Assembly: GCA_965153455.1 (NCBI GenBank)
Contig: OZ234493.1
Location: forward strand, 9,352,213 to 9,416,212
DNA: 64,000 bases
Direction of reading: 5' to 3'
DNA from: Sphagnum compactum
Lineage: Eukaryota; Bryophyta; Sphagnopsida; Sphagnales
In this document: positions 44,401 to 58,327 of the stretch, one piece after another
Layout: every line of letters starts with the position of its first letter
Position numbering within the stretch: position 1 is the stretch's first letter
Made by a program: the position numbers and the translations under genes
The notes under the pieces: generated by a model
The model's input: only the letters and a program-made list of their open reading frames with translations
Database searches by the model: none
What the model was told of the DNA's origin: nothing

Positions 44401-45008
44401 ATCATGGTGCTGAATAAGTATTGGACAACAAAGCTTGCCGCATTGTCAAGCTTCTGACATAAGTACATCTCTTTTCTAGCCTTTTGACAGATGAAGAAGT
44501 CAAGCAAGATCCCAGTTGCAGACTAGTAGCAAGATTCACGAAAAGAGAGATTAATCCTAGCTACAAATCATCCTCCTGTTTACAAAAAACTTCTGTGGAA
44601 AATTCACACTATGCAATCAGTAAGCATGATTTTGCAGCTTCAATCGTCAAATACAGACTACTGATGATCACGGACATTAAGGGGAAGATTCTACTTGAGT
44701 TGTCTACCCAATTCTAAGCTGTCTCAATACAAATGTACACATTACCGTATTTCCTGACCCTCCACATTATGGGAAAATTCTGATATCCTGGGTTCAAGTT
44801 TAAACCCTAAATCCTAAACCTTATTGTGGCTGCCTTTCTAGCATAAGGCTCAAGGTTCCACTTACATGAAGTCTAATGCTGTATGTAACTACTTGTATTT
44901 CAGTTTTTGAAGAATGGGTCAGCAAGCAAACAAATCCAAATTGGATTGTTTGCTTGGGACCCATTTGTATATACCTGGGCTAGATCCTTTGAGCTATAAT
45001 GTGGGTTT
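44401..45008. other. Probable 3' UTR and flank of the O-fucosyltransferase gene
   Basis: Non-coding stretch after the stop at 45009 in the sense of the minus-strand gene. A short plus-strand frame at 44484-44717 has no recognisable domain. No polyadenylation site was fixed. Confidence 0.4.
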
Positions 45009-48000
45009 TTATGATGATTGTGTTGGGTTCTGACACATGCATTCTGGGACAGGGTATGCAAGCACATCAGGATTGCTTTTACTCATGCGCTGAATGGGTT
45101 GGCCAATGCTATCTGTGTGAAGTGCCCGGATGGTTTTATCAAACTCTGCTGTGGGCATTGTTGTGTTGAGGAAATGTTGGATCATCTGCCTCTTGTTTGG
45201 TACAATGTGTTTGCGGTGTCCTGTATATGCCCGATGACCCTGCAACATTCCAACCCAAGATATCAACAAAACTCAACAAAGAAAATAAATAAACTCAAAG
45301 ATAAACACACACACCACACCAGTAATTTACAGAGTCCAAAATCTCCACCCATTTTATCCTCTGCTGTTCCTGTTCTTGTAGAACCTGAAATAGATCAATT
45401 CCTTACTCTTCTCTCTCACGTGCATTGGCTTGTAAAAGTCTATATCCCACTGGAACCATACATTCAATACTGAGATAAAGGATGGGTATTGACAGAAACG
45501 TTGGTGTCAAGAGAAAGATCAGTAGTTGACATACATGCATCAAATGCCCGAAATTGCCACCATGTGATTGCAGGAATACATCACTCTGCAAGCACACAAG
45601 ATAATCAATTGCTGCAAGACTGGATGCCTTGTTCTTGAAGGGCATGAGCTCATCAGCCGTCGCAAGGCTATCTTTGTTGTGAAGCTCAGGAAATGCCTTC
45701 CTAATTGGCTCCAGTGCTTTTTTCTTTCCACCAAATGGTTCTCCTCCTGCCCAATATATCCTTGTCCTCTCTGCTGCTCCCAGTGCCTTCAGAAGCCTGT
45801 TTCAACAAAAAGAGACCACCCATATGGTTAGTACACCAGTATGGTTTTCTATATGCATCCTCAGTCAGCACATATGTAGTACGCTGGTTTGTTTGTCTAT
45901 ATGCATCTTCAGTTGTATGACACAACCAGAAGGATACATGCATGGGTTTCAAGACAAGCACTGACAAGTTTTTAACTGTACACAATTTTTTTATTGGTAC
46001 CTGACAAGCTCGGCAGCAGTGAGAGGACAAAGGCCTGCAAGCTTGCGTTGTGTGAAACCCATCCTGGTACGGGCAGTGAGAAGCCTTGGATTCCTTCTCC
46101 GCTCGATCCGTATCTCTTCATCCAACTCCTTACCGAGCCCAGGAAGACAGCCTGTGCGCACCCACACATCTTTCTCAAGTCTTAAATGCACGGCCAAGTA
46201 CGAGCCTTGGCTCCACATTCGTGCTGCTAGCTTGTCACCCAACTCCTGGATGGGTGCTGTAAATTTGAGTGCATGGAATGCAACCTGTGAAAGAGGGTGC
46301 AAAATTGACTTGTGAGATTTTCAGACTTTGCAGGGTTGGAGTGTGTGTTCACCTGTCTACTTGTTAACCTACTGCAATCCAGAACAGAAGGAGTATCCAC
46401 TTTAGGGTTAAGTCTGTGCTCTACAGAAGGATTAACTCACACCAGTAGAAGAGAATTTGAGTTCAATCAGTTTCACCTTGCAGCGAAGTCTTTGAAGGTC
46501 TGAGGGAAGATCCTTTGCAAGCCTTGAGTCAAGACCAGACAACAAGAGAACCCCCTCCTTGCTCATCTGATCACAATCCCCACCCCATCATAACCCACCA
46601 CCAATTCTCATTCTGAGCCATCTTTACTTCAACACTAATGATGCCACGGGATGATAATCAACAGCCTGAGAACTATTGCATGCAGCACAAAATTTCTTGT
46701 TTTTGACATGTCCAATTCCACCATTCTCTTGTGGAAAAGAGTGGAACAAACATGTCCGAATTTCATATGTTGTGTGCAAAAAGAGCAAAACACAGATGTC
46801 TGAATTTTCATATCAGGTGCAAAAGAGCAAAAAACAGATGTCTGAATTTTCATATTGGATGCAAAAGAGCAAAACATGTGTGAATTTCATACTGGGTGCA
46901 AAAGAGTGAAACATGTGTGAATTTCCATATTGGGTGCAAAAGAGCAAAACATGTGACCTGAATTTCCATATTGGGTGCAAACGAGCTTCACTGAGGAACT
47001 TGTCTACTGACTGTGTTGATTTTGCTTTAGAAGAAGAGAAAAAACAAGACTGATTCCAGGGAGTCCAATGTTATGGTATGTGTGTACCTTCCTGCCATAA
47101 TGAGTGCGTAACCAGTGTGGGCTTGCATTCAAAGGCATGTTTTTCTCTTCCGTAGGTTTGTACATTAAAAGTGTCGATGGCAGAGCTGATACTACTCTAA
47201 CATTGTCTTTCAACGTCTCCTTGAAGTGCTCCACATCGAAAATGTCCCCAAACTCACTGCCATGAAACCCAACAAAAGCTCATTGAGAAAAACACCACAT
47301 GATGATCAAGGAGCTAGCTAGCTAGCTTCACAATCAAAAACAATAAGCTCAAGAAAACACCACATGATGATCAAGGAGCTAGCTAGCTTCACAATCAAAA
47401 ACAAAAAGCTCAAGAAAAGACCACATGATGATCGAGGAGCTAGATAGCTTCGCAACCCAAAACGAAATGCTCAAGAAACCATATGAGGAGCTTAGAGCTT
47501 CACATGAAAAGCTCAAGAAAACTCCCCACATGGGGAGCTGGTACAGAGTCATCACTATGAACTCTCTTTCCTGATAGAGAAAAGCAAAAAGTCTCCACTC
47601 ATCCCTTGAAATGGATTTGCAACAAAAAGAGTGCAACAACTGTTGATCCTTGCTTGCTATAATTCTCTCTGTGTCTACTCTGATGATCTGCAGTTGTTGA
47701 TCTTCTTCACAAACAAAGAGAGATGTGGGTATCATTAGATCATGTGCGTCAGGGGCAAGTGGGCAGGGTGGGTGGGCCATGCACCTTTCATCTTGCCAGA
47801 TTTGATTAATCTCCATAATGGGTACTACCAAATTGGCTCCAAGGATACGGGCGATGATCACAGCATCCACAATCTGGTTCCTTTGCTGGTTCAAGCCTCC
47901 ATTCACCACCACAAGCAAGTACCTCTCTCTCTGAGCTATGAGCTCTGCACTCTCCTGCTTGAATTCCTTGCTGAATTCAATGCAGGGTCTGAATCCCAGG

Positions 48001-48425
48001 CCATCTGGCTGGTGCCAGAAGAATTCTTGCTCCTCCAAGCTCATGCTGCCTGTTAGATTTCTCTTGGAGGAGCTTCTCATCCCCTGCTGCTGCTGTTGCA
48101 TTGCAGAAAGAGGCAGCAGTAGCTCAGTTGGGACAATATTGTTGTTGGAGATCATCATCCTCCTCATCATCATAGTCGGGGAGCAAGAAGAATAGTGAAG
48201 ATGAGCATGATCATCCCGCGACGAGGAGGAGGAGGAGGAGGAGTTCGTGATGGAGCTGGGATTCCAAGTGAGGAGGAGGAACTTGAACATACTGATGCAA
48301 GCAAACAAGGTCAAGAGTGTGAACCAACAACACCTCAAGCTGATGTGAGCTTTGCTGCAGAACGAGTTCTTCCTTGGAGATATGACTAGCTGCTGCAATG
48401 GTGGCGCACTAGCACTACTACCCAT
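45009..48425 (-). CDS. O-fucosyltransferase family protein (GT65/DUF246 type)
   Basis: Type II Golgi membrane glycosyltransferase of the plant O-FucT family, which uses GDP-fucose. Six exons on the minus strand (48425-47785, 47256-47088, 46566-46477, 46284-46001, 45796-45535, 45239-45009) close to 558 residues with exact phases. A short cytosolic tail is followed by an anchor at about residues 32-54 and a Ser/Gln/Met-rich stem. The catalytic domain starts near 168 with RYLLVVVNGGLNQQRNQIVD, then SEFGDIFDVEHFK across the first junction, EGVLLLSGLDSRLAKDLPSD, the AVHLRLEKDVWVRTGCLPGL block with the conserved Arg near 335, RIYWAGGEPFGG, SHGGNFGH and GHRAYTGHRKHIVPNKR, and the end YPVPECMC. The ATG at 48425 is used; the frame is open further up but through a Lys run made by (GAA)n in the leader. 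Two introns carry minisatellites. The acceptor substrate is unknown. Confidence 0.94.
46735..46985. repeat. About 40-bp tandem repeat in O-FucT intron 2
   Basis: Six to seven copies of GGGTGCAAAAGAGCAAAACA plus TGTGAATTTCCATATT, with the GCAAAA word at 46775, 46819, 46861, 46898, 46936 and 46976 (periods 37-44). Confidence 0.88.
47289..47540. repeat. About 62-bp tandem repeat in O-FucT intron 1
   Basis: AAGCTCAAGAAAA, CCACATGATGATCAAGGAGC and TAGCTAGCTTC-CAATC repeat at about 47308, 47372 and 47433, with a decayed fourth copy to 47540. An AGCTAGCT run lies at 47313-47327. Confidence 0.88.
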
Positions 48426-49260
48426 CGCACGATTCCCTGCAGGCCAAGTCTTCTTCTTCTTCTTCTTCTTCTGATCCTCTTCACTTGCGGGTCGCACCCA
48501 ACGTCGGCAGCTGAAAGAAATTGTTCTTGAGCAAGCTCCTGCAGCTCAATTATTCCCCCAGCTGCTGCTTCGGATTTTGGCTCCTGCAAAAGGGAGCTGA
48601 TGTCATCTGCTCAATCCTCATGACTAAACTCTAGTTCTGCTGCTCTTGTGAAAGAATTAGTTCTAGCCAGTCTGATCTCTGCTGAGGTTCATGAAGCTCC
48701 TGCTGGAATCGACAGAGAATCAGTGTGGAGATCACTGGCGACATCAACTCACAGAAGAAAAAATGATTTGGGGAAAAAAAAGCGCAAGAAACAAAGTCCA
48801 GGCTCCCCAAAGCAGCTACAACAATTCTCTGAATCTTTCATGAGGCGGAGAAAAAACAACACACGGGCAACAACAACAACAACCACCACGACGACGACAA
48901 AGCACAATAGCAAAACACTGGCATAAAAGATCAGAGAGGAAAAAAAAAAACCAAAAACCAAAACAAAACAAGAGAGTTTGGTGACCGAAGAAGCTGGTGG
49001 TCAGAACTCGGGGAGCAACTGGAGTAGAAGCAGACACGAGAAGCGCTCTGTGCGACACCAGAAGTGCGAAGAGAGGACCAAGCGCAGCGCAAAACGCTCA
49101 CGAGCACTGCGCCGGGGAAGACGACGAATACGAATACGGATACGAATACGACGACTACGAATACTGCGACGAAGACCCGGAGCACTCCCACCCTGTGAAA
49201 GAAGGGGCTACCCAACTTACCTGTCCTTTCTTTTTTTATCTTTTATTTTGTAATTATTAA
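48426..49260 (-). promoter_or_regulatory. Leader and promoter region of the O-FucT gene
   Basis: Richer in G+C than the DNA beyond 49260. It carries (GAA)n in sense orientation at 48449-48472, an (AAC/ACC/ACG) trinucleotide run at 48870-48900 and a GAATACG-type hexanucleotide run at 49125-49172. Open frames here follow the repeats and are not taken as genes. Confidence 0.45.
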
Positions 49261-52200
49261 ACAACTTGAAAATTAAAAAAACACACATAAACATTTTGTT
49301 TCACAGATCATAAATTATTATAAATTTGTGTGATTTTTTTATAACTATGTTAATATTTATGTGAGAGTTATGTACACAAAGGGTAAGAGAAAGCCAATGT
49401 GAAAACATATTATTAGTTTGAGAATGATTTAATGAAAATGTGTTTTGAACACAAAACAAAAATGAAAGTTGATCATAAAATTAAAAATATGTAAATTATG
49501 TAAAATTGTGTTTTTATCACTTGAATTGTGATTTTTGATAAAATCAGGCTAAACATTTAAAATTTATATATTTGTTAAATTATTTAAACAAGATGAAACA
49601 ATTTGAAAATACAATAGTACAAAAAAGATTTGATCAAATAATAGTTGACGAGGTTTATTTGTGAATAATATTATCTTTGAAATCCACATTTAATATTTTT
49701 GTTGTCTTGTAAAATCAATCTTTAGCAAAATTGAAGAAGGATTTATAAGTGTTTATAACATTATACAAGCAAAATGTCATTTGACCATTGTAACAAACCT
49801 ATATACATAATATGAATAAATAATATAAAATAACTTTGTGCATGTCTTGTAACAAAATCAATGGTTATTAAACAATTTATTGGGATAATGACATGTTTGA
49901 ATATTCAAATTTTATTATCATAAATATATTAAAAAACCTAAATTTTTTTCTTGAAGAAAAATCATCCTTTTGTGTATTCATGATCTATTAAATTTGGATA
50001 TTTTCATTAGTTCTTTTTAAAGCTTCATTAATTAAATATTCAATTTGAAATGTCAATAATTATATGGGTAGATGACCAACATTGTCCTCATCATAAATGT
50101 CATTGCTTATGATAAATCTTAATAAACTTATAATATAAGAATTAATGATATCCTACTATATGAATTAAAATGTCCTTGCAACTTATGGAAATCCTTAGAA
50201 CTATTATCGACATTACATAGTAAGATAAAAGATGAAAATGTTGCCATAAAACAAACATGACTTAATGAAATCGATGGTTTATATGTCTTTTTAAACTCAT
50301 TTTGTGATGCTTATTCCTCGTGTAAATATGACCTGTTAGAAGAAAACAATCCATCTTGTTTATTGTGTAATTTATTATACATGTCCATCATTTTTATATT
50401 TAAACTTTGTTTATTACTATAGTACTTTAACATGTTTGAAATTTAGTACATCATTTGTAAAAAATATATAATTTTTAGAGATACTTCTTCAAAGAACAAA
50501 ATGTTGTGAAATAAATTACATAATGTTTTGAAATATTGAAGAATATTTTATTCTAAACGTGAGATTTCCGAAACTCGTTAATTATTTTACAAACATGTGT
50601 TGAAGTTGCCTTTCTACTACATTAATAAAAAATATTTAAGCAATCTTGAAAATATTATGAACCATTAAATCATGTGTGCTTTGTATGTTGTAGGGATTAT
50701 AATTTTCTTGCAATGTGTGTCATTAATTGAATTAAATGCATGGGATGATGAATGACTTGTTTTTATAGAAGATTTACAAGGAAAAAAAAGGTGAAAAAAG
50801 GGGAATAAGAAAAAAAAAAAAGTGATTTAGTTTGTGAGTAGCAATACACCAATGCTTAAATTGAAAATGGTAATACTTTAAAACCAATAAAATTGATCAC
50901 AACAATTTTTAACTTTTTAATTATAAAATTTTCCCATTTTCTATGCAGTTAAAACATGTTCAAAGTTTGACTCTTGATTTTGTATTTTACTTCATTCAAA
51001 GACTTAATACTTTGACTAAATCAATTGCATGTTACATCACATATGTTTGAACTTGTTGTCATTACATATCACATCAAAGTTTTGAAAACTTTGAGATTGT
51101 TTTGGTGCATGTTGTTATTTAAAAAACGCACGATTCATATTCAAGTGCATTCGTGTTTCAACTTTTCACACAACAACTACATTTTTAAGTTTAATAAATG
51201 ATGCATTTATTTATGTTTTGAAATATGAATTTGAAATTATAATAAAAGTTTTTTCCTTCCACATCATGATTGCGAGTTGACTTCAATGTTTTAAATTTCA
51301 ACATTTTATTTCATATGAAAGGAACAACATGCCTTGGTGTAAACCATTAAACCACATTGTGTACCCATACAATTTTTTAATAAATTTTATATTGATTAAT
51401 TTTCATAATGTTCGTAATTCCAACAAGTGGTAACACCAAATTTAACATGATGGTAGCTTTTGGTTTATATTGAAAATCAAATCTACAAATAAACCAATAT
51501 GAAATTATATTACAATTCAAATTTAAAAACTACATTATTATATTATATTTTAATATTTTCTGGTTATTTTCAATATAATAATGATTTAATAATATAATAA
51601 ATTTACATTAAGCATATTTTATTAATTAAATAAAATATACAAACATAACACCATTAGATTTCAAATTATTTTTTGAGTAATATTGCAATGGACACCTTAT
51701 AATCAAAATTAGAATCACGTTTGAATCAGCATTGAAAATGAAATATCCATCATAACATTTTATCAAAGTTGACAAATCTATGTTATTTTTATTAACTTTA
51801 TGTTTATATGTTTATAACATTGATTCTGAACATCAAATTCATTAATATTTAGTGAAAAATGACATTTAATCATCTTTTAATATCATCTCCAGACATGACT
51901 TGGGGATGAACATTTTAATTTGCCCCTTCTAACCACCTTTGGATTGGGTTTCAAGGTTTTTTCCTTTTAATTTTTTTTTTCAAATCAATAAAATACATTT
52001 CCCTCATTAACTTTGGTTTTTTCAAAACTAGTGGAAACTTGACTTATTTAACATTCCAAAGTTTCATGAGCTTTTAAAACATTATGATTTGTTGTTAGGC
52101 CAAGGTATTGAAAATATATCCCATTTTGCGATGTCACTTTAACAAATGTTCCCAAATTCAAACATCATAATCAAAATTCAAATCAATGCAATGTTTTGAT

Positions 52201-54189
52201 TTAAGAATGACTTAAGTTTGATCAACAATAAAAACACATCTAAACAATACGAAGTAGGACAAAAGATGGGGGAAAAACAAAAATACAAAAATACTCACAA
52301 GGAACAACAAAATGACAACCAACAATAATAAGGGTGTCGAAAATGGTTTAGGGTTTAGGGCACTAGGTTGGACATGAAAATTTTCTTTTCGGGCAATAGG
52401 GGTATCGAGACATCAGGGTTGAGGGCATTGGATATGATGTCAAAGGTCACAAAAAAATACATAGGAGTATGCACTAAAATTTAAAAAATCTTATATTTTA
52501 TATTTTTTTTGAAGCAAGAATCGTTGCAAAACATGGTAGGAAGGAAGTTGAGGGATGTTGAACAAGCACCAAGAAAATTGGTTTTGAGATGATGAAGGGC
52601 ACCAAAAAAGACATCATGTTAATTTTTGAATAAGTGAAAGTTAAATCTCATATTTTAAAATTAATGAAAGTGGAAATGATTTCATGGATAATCTAGATAT
52701 GATTATGGATTACCACTGTTTGGTAATTAATTTTAAATATATTAATATTTTAACCTTATGTCAATTGATTGTCAATAGTAGCGCAAAGTAGCACAAAGCC
52801 CAAGTTTAATTAATTTAGTGATGATGTAGCCAAGGTGGGGATCATCCATAAAGCCCATTTAGCCAAATTTGGTTAATTAACAAACTATGAAAAGAAATCT
52901 AAAACATTGTTATATATTTTTGGCTGCACACTTGAACTATGTATAGAAATCCAATGCCTTTGTCAGATTTTTTTTTGAATTTTAAAAGAATAACTTTGGG
53001 GATTGTTTTTTCAAAAAAGTCAAATGTACTTGTTTTTTTTATAACATTGTGGAAAGTCTGAAATCCTATTACAAAAAAGTCTTCACAAAGTCTAGTGCAA
53101 AAGTCTGAAGTCCTAAAATTTAACAAATGTATGTCAAGAGTCAAGCTCTTTCACATTGTGAAGTGCAAAATTCAAATGGGTGCAAATAATAAGATGCCCT
53201 ATGAAACAATCTTCTTCACATGTCAATAGTGTAATAATAAAACTACACCTTTGCAAACTCGTGCTATTAATTTAATGACCGTCAACTTTGAACCCCAAAA
53301 TGGCAAAGGCCCAATACATACAACAATAAATAGGAAGTCATTCAGACAAAGTGCATTCTCCAGTTGTTCAAGCTAAAAGTTAATGAAAAAATCCCAACCT
53401 TGTCTGACATGTGAAGTATATAGCAAAATTTGTCATGTTCTATTTTCCGTGTGCATAAGGATCCTAGTGGTCTTAGTGGATCGTGGATCCTAGTGCATAA
53501 GGAGCTTAGTGGGGTTTTTTTTTCCAAATTCAATTTTTACTCTTTGGTTTGTCAACATTTTTTGTCAACCCGTAAATACGATCATCACCCACAAGCACAA
53601 AAAACACAATTTATCTTGTGTAAAGTGCTTTTAGCCCAACTAGAATGAAGTCTTCCTTCATCACCACCTATATTATAGGCTAGTATTGTTATACACCTAT
53701 TTTGGAGCTTTAGAGGGGTGGAAATTGGCCAACCCAAATATGATACACAACCATAAGCTTGGGAAGGCATCATAGGCTAAATAAAAGTTGGTCATATGGA
53801 GGAGAACTATTTGAGAACAATAAACAAGTTAAGGTATCATAGGGGGGAAGAAAATGGCCCACCAACCAAAGTACACATTGTCTAAACAAGTGATCATCAT
53901 TGATGATGCAAGAGAGATGGAAGTTCTCAAGTCATCATGTACATTAAAGTGTGTCCTCTTCTTTTCTTTGTCATAAAGTCCATTCCTTGTAAGAGCCTAG
54001 AGGGATGGTCCAACATAAAGCTGGTGTGATAAGACCCAAAAAAAAAATGACACCACAAACAACAAATTTTTCATCCAATCCCACAAGGGTATAATATCAC
54101 ACATTTTTGTATGGGACATTTTTGTATGTTTGAAACACTCTACCTAAAAGAGAGTTAGGACACACCAATCTAACTACATAGTAGCAACC

Positions 54190-54272
54190 AAGTACTTTAC
54201 CTACTTACTTACCTACCTACCTACCTACCTACCTAACAATAAACCACTTCATTTCCTACCTACTTACCTATG
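54190..54272. repeat. (ACCT)n tetranucleotide tract
   Basis: TTACCTAC followed by seven or so ACCT units, then CTTCATTTCCTACCTACTTACC. Same word family as 10665-10832 (both strands) and 60912-60950 (AGGT). Confidence 0.88.
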
Positions 54273-54573
54273 ATACTTGCCCACTTGGGGAGGGGGAGGT
54301 GAGGGGAGTAGGATGGTTTCTAGGATAGGCTACCAAGGTGGAACCTCGGTAACTCAGTTATAGTTCTTCCACATGAAGTAGTACTACTACTTACTTGAGA
54401 GAGTCACTTGGGGTTTCCAATGGATGGTGCACAAGTGGGTACCCACATGATGGGTTTAGGGTTTAGGGTTTAGAGCACCCAAAAAAGATCACATTCTTCA
54501 TTCTACAACTTCAAACTTTTCTGACAAACTCCAGAGTAGGAAAGCCACACAGAGAGACTCTCTATCTCTCTTT

Positions 54574-54580
<7 letters not shown>

Positions 54581-54611
<31 letters not shown>
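54581..54611. repeat. (CT)n microsatellite
   Basis: About fifteen uninterrupted CT units preceded by shorter CTCTAT words. Confidence 0.95.
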
Positions 54612-54613
<2 letters not shown>

Positions 54614-55148
54614 GACTCTCCTCCTCTGAACATAAAATCTTTTTGGGGGCACATTTCAATCAATGCTGGTGCCCATAAGTAGTGACCAAAAAGATGGGTG
54701 TCAGCACTTGAGCTTTTCTAGCCCACTTTTAAAACACTGGTGTCCCTCTGTAGTAGTACCTTGCCACCTTCAACACATGTCTGTCAAATAATTAATCAAT
54801 TTTGAAATTACCATTTTGACAATTGGAATATTCTTGAAGTTTCAGTATTTTCTTTCAATTTTTTTTAATAAAAAAATCAAGTCTTGTTAGCCTAGATTTT
54901 TATTTTTTATTTTCAAAATTTCAAACATTTCTGAACATAAAAATAATAAATTATTAGTGTCAAAGCTGCCAAGGTAAAATGTGGGTGGGCCTGGTTTTCC
55001 CCTATTTTGGGAAAGGCCTGACCCTAAGGGCCTTAGCCTACTCAGAATTTCCAAGGGAAACTGGATGTTTGATGAAACCTATTGGATATGAGGCTTGTAT
55101 ATATGATCATTGTACTTATGCTCACCCAACAAAATCAAGCTAAGTCAG

Positions 55149-55150
55149 GT

Positions 55151-55204
<54 letters not shown>
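55149..55204. repeat. (GT)n(GA)n compound microsatellite
   Basis: Thirteen GT units pass directly into fifteen GA units. Confidence 0.95.
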
Positions 55205-55206
<2 letters not shown>

Positions 55207-58084
55207 TGGCCCAATATATCTAGTCATTGTGATGTAAGGACAATTGACAATATCTTGCTTTGTCAGCTTACTTGTTGAATATGTGTACATGTGTGGACCC
55301 ATGGCTATTGTACAAGTGCATTGGAATGAAAGTCTTCCATCTTTACTTCCTTTAAGGTACATACCACATTGTTTTGGCTTCCTTTTTTGGCTGATGGTAC
55401 ATCCCACTAGTGGTAGCCAAAAAAACTACTCATATCATGCACTCTAAATTATGTGTGTGATTGTGGGTGTGAAGCTTGATGTCTCTTTGGTTTAATTGTC
55501 TATCTTACCAATTTTGTTGTTGTTAGTCTATGAACATGGGTTTTAAGTTTGAAGTCTCTTTGGTTGAATCATCTCATTTCCCAATTTTATTGTATTTTAG
55601 TTTTGTTGTTGTTGTCGTCGTCGGTCTATGTGTGAGATGTGAGAGAGAATTGCTTTTGAGCATCATGAATATTTAGAAGGACTGAATAAAAGCACCAAAC
55701 CTAAGATACCTTACCTCACTTAACATTCAACTGTAATTCATATGTTACTTGTCATGGTGATTATTTGATGGTGCTTGCATGTATTGATATGGATGATACA
55801 CAAAAACAAAGCTTTAGTTGTAGATCTAACATGTATGCTAACAACAATTTGCCAAATCTCATCAAATGTGATGAACTGATGCTAGCAAATTATGTTTTTA
55901 TGTGAAGGACAATGGATTCTTGTTGGGTTATCAATATGGTGTGTTATGAAGTGAACAAGCACTATAACTATATATGTTATGGTATAGATTGCATGCATAT
56001 TGCAAAGAAAACAAATGGGATTGAACCCATGATTTGCATCTATATCATTGGTATACCAAAGACATGATTTTCTATGTGAGATGTAGAGAACATGGTTAGT
56101 CTACCCATTGTGGCATTTTAATAGAACATAAGTTTGAAGGTCTATTTATCATTCAAATGTTTGGGGGCAAACTTGTAAAATGGAACCTTAAAACTACTTT
56201 TTGTTAATGCGCATTTATATTATTTTATGTGTTTGTTCAAGGGAGTCGAAATGAAGGCTCATAGCTTTTGATGTTGGTAGGCATGAGTTGATAGGTTTTG
56301 ATAAGCATCTATATATATATATATGCTTACTACCTGAGTAACTTTATCATTTGGGCAATAATTAAATTGGTTTTAATAATTTTCAATTTTTCTCAAAATC
56401 AGCTACTCGCAATGTCACTTTCTAAAAAAGTGTAAAAATTTAATGCCTTAATACCTTTTGGTTCTTGCTTGTATCTCCTTCATTAGCTATCTATTTATTC
56501 CTCATGTTGGTGGATGAATAATGTGCTATTGAAATACATCAAGGACTTAAGTCTGGTGGCATATTTATTGAAAATATTTTACATCCAAAATTTGACAATG
56601 GATTATTACTACATGTTTTCCTCATAGACACATAAAATTTCATATTGTAAGTGTGGCCTTTACCATTGGCCCAAGTGTAAACTCATTACCCCAACTAAGG
56701 GATTTTTATTTTATTTTTTAAAATTAATTTGCAAGAACAAAGATTACTCAAAATTTGAGGTCTCTTGCACCGTGCATCTATAAATTATGAAATGGCCTCC
56801 ATAAGATCTTACTCATTGAGCACTTTCAAATCACACCAAAAGCACACCCCAATTTCCCTTTTTTGATAAAAATATTTTTCATGTTATTGAAATTTTTATG
56901 CAAAATTGTTCAATATTCAATAATTCTTGCAATATTTATGTAGGTCTAAACATCACAAAACCATTGGTGCACCCGCTACTCGTTGAGGGCTTTCCAATGG
57001 TACCAAGAGCATGGTGGGGGCCAACACGATTTGGGAGATCTTAGCTTGACAAGCAAACAAACAAACAACCTTACATAATAGATAGATGATCATTATCGAA
57101 TGTTCCTAAAAGTTGAGGACTTGGGTGTATATAATAGACATGTTAACAATTCAAATTTATGGTGTCTACCTATGCAATTTGTTAATGGCTATAACATGGC
57201 TAAACATATAATTTGTTATCATCACCATTGACGACCCCCCAATTTAGCCGGGAAAAGAACATCAAGTATGTTGAGAAAATAAGCCGGGCTTACATAAAAG
57301 AATTGCTAGACCCAATTTGCAACTTTGCAATAGCTACCTAGCAACTTCAAAATTGAGGATTATTTTAGGGTTTAGGGTACCACTTTACCATCATGAGATG
57401 TCTTGGGTTGTGACTCAATTAACTGAGCTTTACAGCCCCATTCATGTGGATTTAAGCAGCTTTGCAATGCATGAACCCAATTAGGTCTGAACTCTTGTGA
57501 CACTTGAGGAGTGCCATTTTATATATGGTAGCATGAACATTATCATTGCTCTTCATTACTTTTGCAGTGCAATTGTGTGAGGTTCAAATTTTTGTTTATC
57601 ATTGTAACTTCCTTCTTGTAGGCTAGGTAGCCCCAGTTGTATATTATATGGTTTTTGAAGAAAAGAGTATAGGTCTATGATGTTTCAATTTCTCCTTTCA
57701 TATTTTGTTCGTAGTCGAATTTGGCTAATCAGCTTATGGATGATCATCACCTCAACTACATCACAAAATTGGGAGAAAAAATCCCACACACTCACACACA
57801 ATCGTATATACGATTGTGATAAAATGGTTCACTACTACACATGTAATCACTTTTGAAGAACGCACTTGGAAATTTTCAACGTGACTTGTTAATCACTCCT
57901 AGTAATAAGGTCTTAAAAGTAAATTGAATAAAATTTTCCAAAAATTAATCCAAATGCTTTCAAGAATTTTTTTAATTAATGCAAACTAAATAATTATTAT
58001 GTTTTACATGATTTGGGATCATTAGTTGGATTGATGTAAAAATATTTTGCAATATTATAGCTGACTCTCCAGCATGTTTCAGTG

Positions 58085-58260
58085 CTGGATGAGCTCCCTC
58101 ATGACACCTTCTAGATCTTCATGCCCTTTGCAGGTTCTGGCGAGAGTGAACCGAACAGCCACCAGCACACCATCCATTGGAAGCTTCTTATGACTCACTC
58201 GGTCATGGACAAAACCCAAATCATGAGTTGAGATCAGGTTTCACACATTGGTAAACCAAC
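58085..58260. repeat. Dispersed repeat, copy 1
   Basis: AGTGAACCGAACAGCCACCA, CCATCCATTGGAAGC and AACCCAAATCATGAGTTG in this order resemble 60790-60890, at roughly three in four bases by eye. Confidence 0.5.
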
Positions 58261-58327
58261 AATGGAAAAAAGTGTTCCCTGTTCACATATATACCATGCA
58301 TCATCCTGCATGGTGCGCTGGTGGGTG

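Larger units (their letters stand above)
49261..58050. other. Long AT-rich intergenic region
   Basis: Nearly 9 kb with no supported gene; 49.3-53.5 kb is especially AT-rich and has hardly any open frame above 60 codons. Noted contents: single or double TTTAGGG units at 52350, 54452 and 57366, the (ACCT)n tract near 54200, long CT and GT/GA microsatellites at 54581 and 55149, and a palindromic ATCGTATATACGATTG at 57802-57817. These could be remains of old elements. Confidence 0.55.

Noticed and set aside
48648-49260. Several frames in the O-FucT upstream region, one with a Glu-Tyr-Asp-rich repeat.
   Set aside because: They track trinucleotide and hexanucleotide repeats in a leader/promoter and show no domain.
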